In this document: positions 58,179 to 64,000 of the stretch, one piece after another
How positions within the stretch are numbered: position 1 is the stretch's first letter
Layout: the number at the start of each line of letters is the position of its first letter
Assembly: GCA_032988165.1 (NCBI GenBank)
Contig: JANTQF010000183.1
Coordinates: forward strand, 1 to 64,000
Length of the DNA stretch: 64,000 bases
Direction of reading: 5' to 3'
Source of the DNA: Emmonsiellopsis sp. PD_33
Taxonomy: Eukaryota > Ascomycota > Eurotiomycetes > Onygenales > Ajellomycetaceae
Translations under genes and position numbers: made by a program
Notes under the pieces: generated by a model
The model's input: the letters and a program-made list of their open reading frames with translations, nothing else
The model's database searches: none
What the model was told of the DNA's origin: nothing

Positions 58179-60738
58179 AAAAGAAGAAGTTCTAAAGGAC
58201 TTAGTAATTATTAGATCTATATCTTAATACTATATTTTCCTCTATTCACTTGAGTTTCAGCTTTGATATAACATCTTAGTTACTATGCATTTTCTCATAA
58301 CCTGCCCACCTTTTTACTTTTATCAGTTTATTATTTATTTATACCTTCCTGACTGAGCTATCTCAAATCTCTTTTAGTTCCAAATCTCTTTCAATTCTGA
58401 ATCTCTTTTAGTTTCAAATCTCTTTCAGTTCTGAACTTCTTTCAGTTCTGAATTTCTTTTTCCCTGAACACAGCAAACTCCCACTGTGCTCATAGATAAT
58501 TGTAAATTTCAGTATTATTATATCAAGCACATTAAAAAAGTAGACTATGTAAATCAATCTTACTCTTTTCTTACTTTACATCATTATAGTTGAGTTTCAC
58601 TCCTTATTCTCAACAGCTTCTCACCTCAAAACTTGTCCTCAAATCATTACAGTCAGTATCCCCCATCACACTACTTATATATAAGATTATCTAGCTTTAT
58701 TCATCAAGTCTTCATCTCCCTTGCAAGCTTTTCTATCCTTATGTATAGCTAATTATGCTGATATTAGTATAGAATTATATTAATCCTCACAGTTATTAAA
58801 TCTATATTACTTGTGCACCTCACTTTTTTTCTTGTAGTGTATATCAACTCCTGAACATTTCTTACATTTGGTATGGATTCACCCAGGGCCCCTATTATCT
58901 TATACATGCAGTAGAATTCAAATGGGGCATATAGCATCAGACTAATTATTATTTTCTAAAATATTTGGCTTTTTTTTCTTAACTTTTACTTAATTAAGTT
59001 ATGGTAAATCTTGCCATTGAATACCTTACTCTGTCTGAGGCTGCAAATACTGGTCAGACACACCATTCAAGCCTACCTAGAGTGCTAATAAAACATAGTG
59101 ATCCCTTTTGATCTTTACCCTCAAAGTTAGTAGATAAGGTGCTTAAGAAGCTCATAGTAGTTGATATTAGCTATATGAAGCTTGTCAGTAAGGGTTGGGA
59201 AGATTATATCACTATATGAACTAAATGTGAGAGCTGAAAGCTACACTAACTAATATTTTAATAATGATTTAAATCTTTTGAATCAGAATAGAAGGTAGCT
59301 TAGTACACTGTATTTAGTATGTTATCTGCCTGCACTCTCCTGTCTATTATTACTAACTTTATGGTTTATAGTGTGGATGACAAGCAATTTCACCTCAGGT
59401 AACCTAACTTGTACAATGAAGTTTCCAGTGACCTGTAAATTTATAAGAGTCAGTAAATACTCAGCTTGAATCATTAGAATCATAGTATTCTAGCATAATA
59501 ACTACAACTTAATAGATGCTAAACTAGAGGGGCAAGAATTACCTGAAATATTCTGATATGAATCCTCATATGCTTGCTTAAGACTCCATCTCAATTTAAA
59601 TGATATTCTAGCTATAAGTGAATTGTATTCCTAGGAGAAGTAGGTTCTATTCTACCTTATATTTTTTATAATTTCAAAATGCTAATAAATTATCCTCTAT
59701 CAGTTACTACAGTCTAATTACTATCCTGAGCAGCTACAAATGATACTACCTCCTACACATACTTACATTCAGGGAGAACCTATATCTTATTAGCCAAACT
59801 CAGCTATATACCACTTTTTGATATGACAAGACAATTTTTGCCTACAACATCTAAAATACTCTCCTCAACTGGTAAAGATCATTAATCCTATTTGAGGCTG
59901 ATTCTATCTTGTCTGTTGATTAAGTACTTGAGGTCATCACTCTAAATGATAATGAACATCTTGTTCATTTAGTTCCACATCACTATTCTTTTGCAGATGA
60001 TGATAATGATGATGGCAATGATGAAGATACATCCTCTATCTTCTAGATAATAATAGTAATTAATGTTAAAAATGAGATAACTCTCTATAAATTTACTCAG
60101 GAGTGGTCCTCATTTTCATGCATGCACCTGACATTGAATGAAATAATAGAGATTCAGGACTTCTCTGAGAACTACTTCTTGTACTACATTGTTGAAGTAT
60201 TCTTGCCACAGAATGATGGAACTTGGTCAAAAGAGTAAACTGATGCTCTATATATAGTAGAGAACTCATATTATTCTATCATCCTTATAATATCATTTAG
60301 GTATGATATATTACCCTACATCCCTGCACTATTTAGTGACATAGATGATAGTACTTTCTTCACAATATACCTAGTTATACTCACATCATACTTTGAAATG
60401 ATTCCTTATTATTGCACATCAAAGGAGCTTGCATTCAACCCATTTGAAGTCCTATCTTTAACCTGGCTACTATGTCAATCAGAATCCTTATAGTCCCTTT
60501 TTAGACAGGCAGAGTTCATCTTACTGGCAATTTCAGTGAAGCATATCTATCTTACTTCCTGTAGGCAGCTTCAGGTGCTTTTTCAATTGGAAGAGAATAT
60601 ATATAGTCTAGTTACCTTTTAATTCTATTATAATTTATTATTTATAATTTTGTTCAGCTTTAGTTACAGCCAGGCAATTAGAAAGGTATCTACTGCTGCT
60701 GCTAATAGAATCCACCACTACAGGTTAGATAACTAGAT
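58179..60738. repeat. tandem duplication, right unit (~2.56 kb)
   Basis: Second unit of the duplication described at 55617-58178. Similarity ends just after CTAGAT near 60738, matching the junction at 58176. It includes its own 17-bp minisatellite (58365-58460) and gene relic (copy 9). Confidence 0.9.
59001..60622 (+). pseudogene. F-box/propeller-like family relic, copy 9
   Basis: Tandem duplicate of copy 8. Starts MVNLAIEYLTLSEAANTGQT; F-box SLPSKLVDKVLKKLI with MKLVSKGWEDYI; then NLYLISQTQLYTT, VLEVITLNDNEHLVHLVPHH, an enlarged acidic loop (GAT/AAT repeats, 59994-60030), IIIVINVKNEITLYKFTQEW, VEVFLPQNDGTWSKE, LAFNPFEVLSLTWLLCQSE and SLVTF TAA at 60620-60622. In places where copy 8 has kept a codon copy 9 has lost it and the other way round, so the two decayed independently after duplication. 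Broken. Confidence 0.7.
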
Positions 60739-61400
60739 TACATGTATTCTATATCAATATAGATTGTACTGCTTAAATTAAACAAACATATATATGAGAG
60801 TTACAGTTAGGAGGTTAGGGGATTAGCCTTAGGGAGGGTTAGGGAATGAGAAATATATAAAATCACAGCCTTTACACTAATTATATAGTTAACATCACTG
60901 GAGACTATACACCTTGCATTTATAAGCTACAGTTAGAGTGTTAGCCTTATTGAAAGTAAGGGAATAAGAAATAAATAAATTACTATTAATAAATTACTTA
61001 AATAAATTATATTAGTTCTTCTATTAGAAGTAGTTGCTCTGCTACTTTACTTCACACCTAACTTTACAAATTAGCTGACTCAATGGAGAAAAATACCCCT
61101 AACCAGCTTTACCTACTAGTATTCTTAACTGTGACATGAAAGGAGTATGCTATGTATAAATTACTTACTCCTAAAATATTGGTATTTATTCAGGAGAGTA
61201 TTAATATATTATTATTAATCTCACCCCACACAGATTTTATTCATGTAATTAGTTAACTACCTGGCACTGCAGGCTCTACCTAACTATTATAGCCCATGGG
61301 AAAGTTGAAGACCCTTATATTGATCTTGAAGGTAAGAATATCTAACATATAATCTCTCTTTAGGGCTACATGCTAAGCTAGTTACTTCAGGACTAGGATG
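60739..61400. repeat. spacer with TTAGGG-like and AAATAAAT repeats
   Basis: 60805-60850 has GTTAGGAGGTTAGGGGATTAGCCTTAGGGAGGGTTAGGG in parts: several TTAGGG-like words but no regular array. A related segment (GCTACAGTTAGAGTGTTAGCCTTA ... AAGGGAATAAGAAATAAATAA) follows at 60928-60980, so this is a diverged duplication. No gene. Confidence 0.5.
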
Positions 61401-61410
61401 ACTTATAGCT

Positions 61411-63051
61411 AAAAACTATGTCCTAATCAGCCTAGTGCAACATGTGTATCCCTAGGTTGGCCTGGGAGCCACTTGAAAACAGACACAACTACAAGCCTGG
61501 GCAAAGTAGGGTCTTTTAGTGATCACCACTCTAGGTAGTATAATCCAAGTCACTGCCAACCTCCCTGAAGACCTCTGATCTCAGATCTATACAGTAGCTA
61601 TTTACCTACTCAACTGAATGCCATGGCAGACTCTGATAACTACAGACCTTAACCTTCTATCTATGAAAACTAATGAATTTTAACCTCAGCCATCTACATG
61701 CATATAAATACTAGGCCTACATTCTTAATAAGAACATTCTGAAGCTTCTAACACTAGCCCCTGCATGCTAAAATTGATTATCTTATTTCTCATTGAGAAC
61801 TACATACATTCCTTTTATTATTAGAGAGTGTGAATGGGTCCAAGAGCAACCCCCAGGCTGACTAATAGCACTCTATTACAGGCTGAGTGGTAGGAATTAG
61901 AGCTCATCATCTACCTCAATCTCATGTGAAGGAAAATGATACTACTAATTCATTCCATATGCAAACTACTTGATTGATTTACTATTAGTAGTATGAGATG
62001 AAATAAGTAGAGAGCATCTGCAGATCTGCCTCATCTTATGATTTGTTGTCTTCAGGCACTGAATAGGCCCATTATAGTGATTGAAGATGACTTGAGAGCT
62101 CTAATTATAATGTATGGCTACTCAGTATTTTAGCCAACACTAAGGTAATTAGGGGACTAGACACCTGGTCTAACAACAAGTAATTCCTCCCTTATTTGCA
62201 AGTCATTATGACCAGTCCAGATGGACTGTATGAACTAAGGTGTATTATAGAATTCTCATTATAGTGGCCTGGGAAAAAATTACACACTTTCTTTTGTAGA
62301 GAAATATATGGATATCATCAAATAACTTTTTACTCTCCCTATTAAAAATAATAAATATATATCCTATCAATGTCAGTTTCAGTATCTAACTACACATCAT
62401 TAAATGCTTTTGAAAGATCTGGGAGATATCTATTATTACTCTTTCCTTCTTAGCCTTAAGGAATTCTAGCATGCATTTATTAACTCTTATTTGTATGATT
62501 TCCATTTCACCAGCCAGGATGATATAAATAATATTGATATAGAGAAACTAAGGAAGTAGTTAGCTAATCAATCTGATAAAAAAACTGTAAAAACCTAGTC
62601 TAGAAATCTTGATTATGAATCTCCTGCATTCATACTAATAGATATTGATGGTATTTTTTGATTCATAAAGATGCAAAATATCATCACTGAGACTAGCATT
62701 AAATGAGAACTAACTATACCTTATTCTCCTTATCATGATGATGTCTCTTAATGCTATATTTATATAATTATTTAGTGGGTATGAGCAATCCTCATTAGCA
62801 GCATTCTATCCAAAACATTCTGGGTAGATATAATGAATATAGCTGTTGTGATAATAAATAACACCTCTACATTCATATTTCTATATAATAGTATTTACTG
62901 GCTGCAGACAGTGGATTCAATTACCTCTAGTTCTTATATAATATCATGGTGTGCATTAATGAACATGCTACCTCAGGTGAAGCATTTTTATCAACTTAAG
63001 ACTGAGGTATATACTGTACACTCATTTGTGCTGTTTACAGAAGTCAGCTGA
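61411..63051 (+). pseudogene. long unidentified relic reading frame
   Basis: One plus frame can be followed for about 545 codons with stops but, as far as I can see, no frame change: KNYVLISLVQHVYP; TTLGSIIQVTANLPEDL; ALNRPIIVIEDDLRALIIMYGYSVF; GLGKNYTLSFVEKYMDIIK; INNIDIEKLRK; AFILIDIDGIF; and an open end 62833-63051, NIAVVIINNTSTFIFLYNSI ... SWCALMNMLPQVKHFYQL, stopping at TGA. The text is protein-like, and the stops sit mostly at TGA/TAG/TAA. I do not recognise the family. Its size and setting fit either a mobile-element protein or another array gene. No function assigned. Confidence 0.45.
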
Positions 63052-64000
63052 TAAGCTATAAATTGATTAAATTTAATGGGATATTAATTTTATATGTTTA
63101 GTATTCAGTTTGTGCCTGGGAGATAAGATTCTCAATATACTAACAGCCTGAAAACTAACATTCAGAGTTCTGAAGCTCCCAAGCATGAAGTAGTTAATAT
63201 GGTAGATAATGTTAAACTCTCTTCTAAAAAAAAAAAAAAAAAACAGCTTGTAGTTCTAACCTGCTAGCATCTTTATAGTATACACCTCTTTATTTGATAC
63301 TCCTACACAGTAGATAACAGCTCTCAAGTCTTGCATCTTTCTCTTAATATAAGTTTACTGAGCAAAGCTTATTATAGGCTCCTAGAATCTATATATTACT
63401 TCATGGACACACAGCTGCATCTACCACTAACTATAGTTTATTAAGTAACTTACTCTCTCTATTATCTTACTCTCTCTACCTCTATATTTCTTTAGGCCTT
63501 ATCCATCTTTCTATCTACCCCCTCTCTTTAATGCTCTCAACTTAATGTACTAATTGCTTAGTATTCATCTTTAACTGCTCCACTGTCTCTTTCTTTCTTC
63601 TTTATTTAAGTACCTATTTCTAAGTTTAATAAATAACTATAAGTAAAGCATATTATTCTCACTTGACAGTAAGTCCCCAGTGTTATTCAATTAAAGTGCA
63701 GCCACAAAGCACACCACAAAAATGTACAATAATGATAATGACACATTACTAGGTAACTCATAACTATATATATTCTAAGACTTTTTCTCTTTTTTTTCCT
63801 AGTATCAATCAAATTTACTTATTATAGTAGTTAGTTACTCATTCCTTCTCTATGCCACATATTGCCAGCTTTACAGCCTGTTGATTCCCAAGTACATACA
63901 GTACACAAATATAAAGTAAGACTGATATTATTTATATAGAAATTATTAATCTTCTACATTTCATTATAATATTATTATTCAGAGTAAAAATGACTAGTAA
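63052..64000. other. right edge: spacer with poly-A run and motif site 5
   Basis: A run of about 18 A at 63225-63243, T/C-rich stretches, no gene. Contains motif site 5 at 63548, so another family copy probably begins beyond the window. Confidence 0.5.
63548..63563. promoter_or_regulatory. conserved inverted-repeat motif, site 5
   Basis: TACTAATTGCTTAGTA followed by TTCATCTTTAAC; the same arms and flank as sites 1, 3 and 4. Confidence 0.5.

Noticed and set aside
1..64000. Mitochondrial or bacterial AT-rich DNA
   Set aside because: LTR retroelements, hAT and Plavaka-like transposases, a GT-AG intron and a dynamin-like gene all point to fungal nuclear DNA.

Overview
The window looks like an AT-rich, gene-poor block of a fungal (probably filamentous ascomycete) genome. 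It is made almost wholly of decayed mobile elements, decayed gene-family members and minisatellites. The fungal call rests on Ty3/gypsy elements with fungal-type pol proteins (one with an integrase chromodomain), a hAT relic, a Plavaka/Tnp2-like transposase relic, a dynamin-like GTPase with a 55-bp GT-AG intron, and an array of F-box-type relics. I cannot name the species. The striking base-level property is near-total loss of CpG. By eye I found only four CG dinucleotides in 64 kb (about 55, 127, 46011 and 51514). CpA and TpG are abundant, and most reading frames are broken by TGA where the families have arginine (CGA). This is a RIP-like or methylation/deamination signature aimed mainly at CpG.

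Layout. 1-1540: low-complexity DNA, a palindrome and poly-A-bearing repeats. 1541-1873: possible F-box fragment. About 2.1-3.8 kb: hAT transposase relic (minus). 3823-15187: an 11.4-kb Ty3/gypsy element (minus) with matching 319-bp LTRs, a CTAG target duplication, gag-protease, RT-RNase H-integrase and an extra ORF in the position between pol and the 3' LTR. 15.2-18.2 kb: AT-rich DNA with a ~172-bp tandem repeat. 18.3-21.7 kb: unidentified minus-strand relic. 21902-25740: large Plavaka/Tnp2-like transposase relic (plus). 25.8-29 kb: minisatellites and an inverted duplication. 29.4-30.2 kb: unidentified minus-strand coding relic. 30.7-31.8 kb: ~90-bp degenerate tandem repeat. 32.9-60.6 kb: about nine plus-strand copies of one gene family (F-box-like start plus a long beta-strand-rich domain). 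The array is interrupted by a 5563-bp chromovirus (45962-51524, TSD CTGAA) and by a dynamin-like relic (53074-55180). It ends with a 2.56-kb tandem duplication. 61.4-63.05 kb: long unidentified relic frame. A conserved ~16-bp inverted-repeat motif recurs in the spacers between family members.

Nothing here looks able to make an intact protein. The window is best read as a graveyard: an F-box-type multigene array accompanied by a dynamin-like GTPase, invaded by retroelements, and then extinguished by CpG-directed mutation. Coordinates of relic genes are approximate unless a start, stop, LTR end or splice site is stated.
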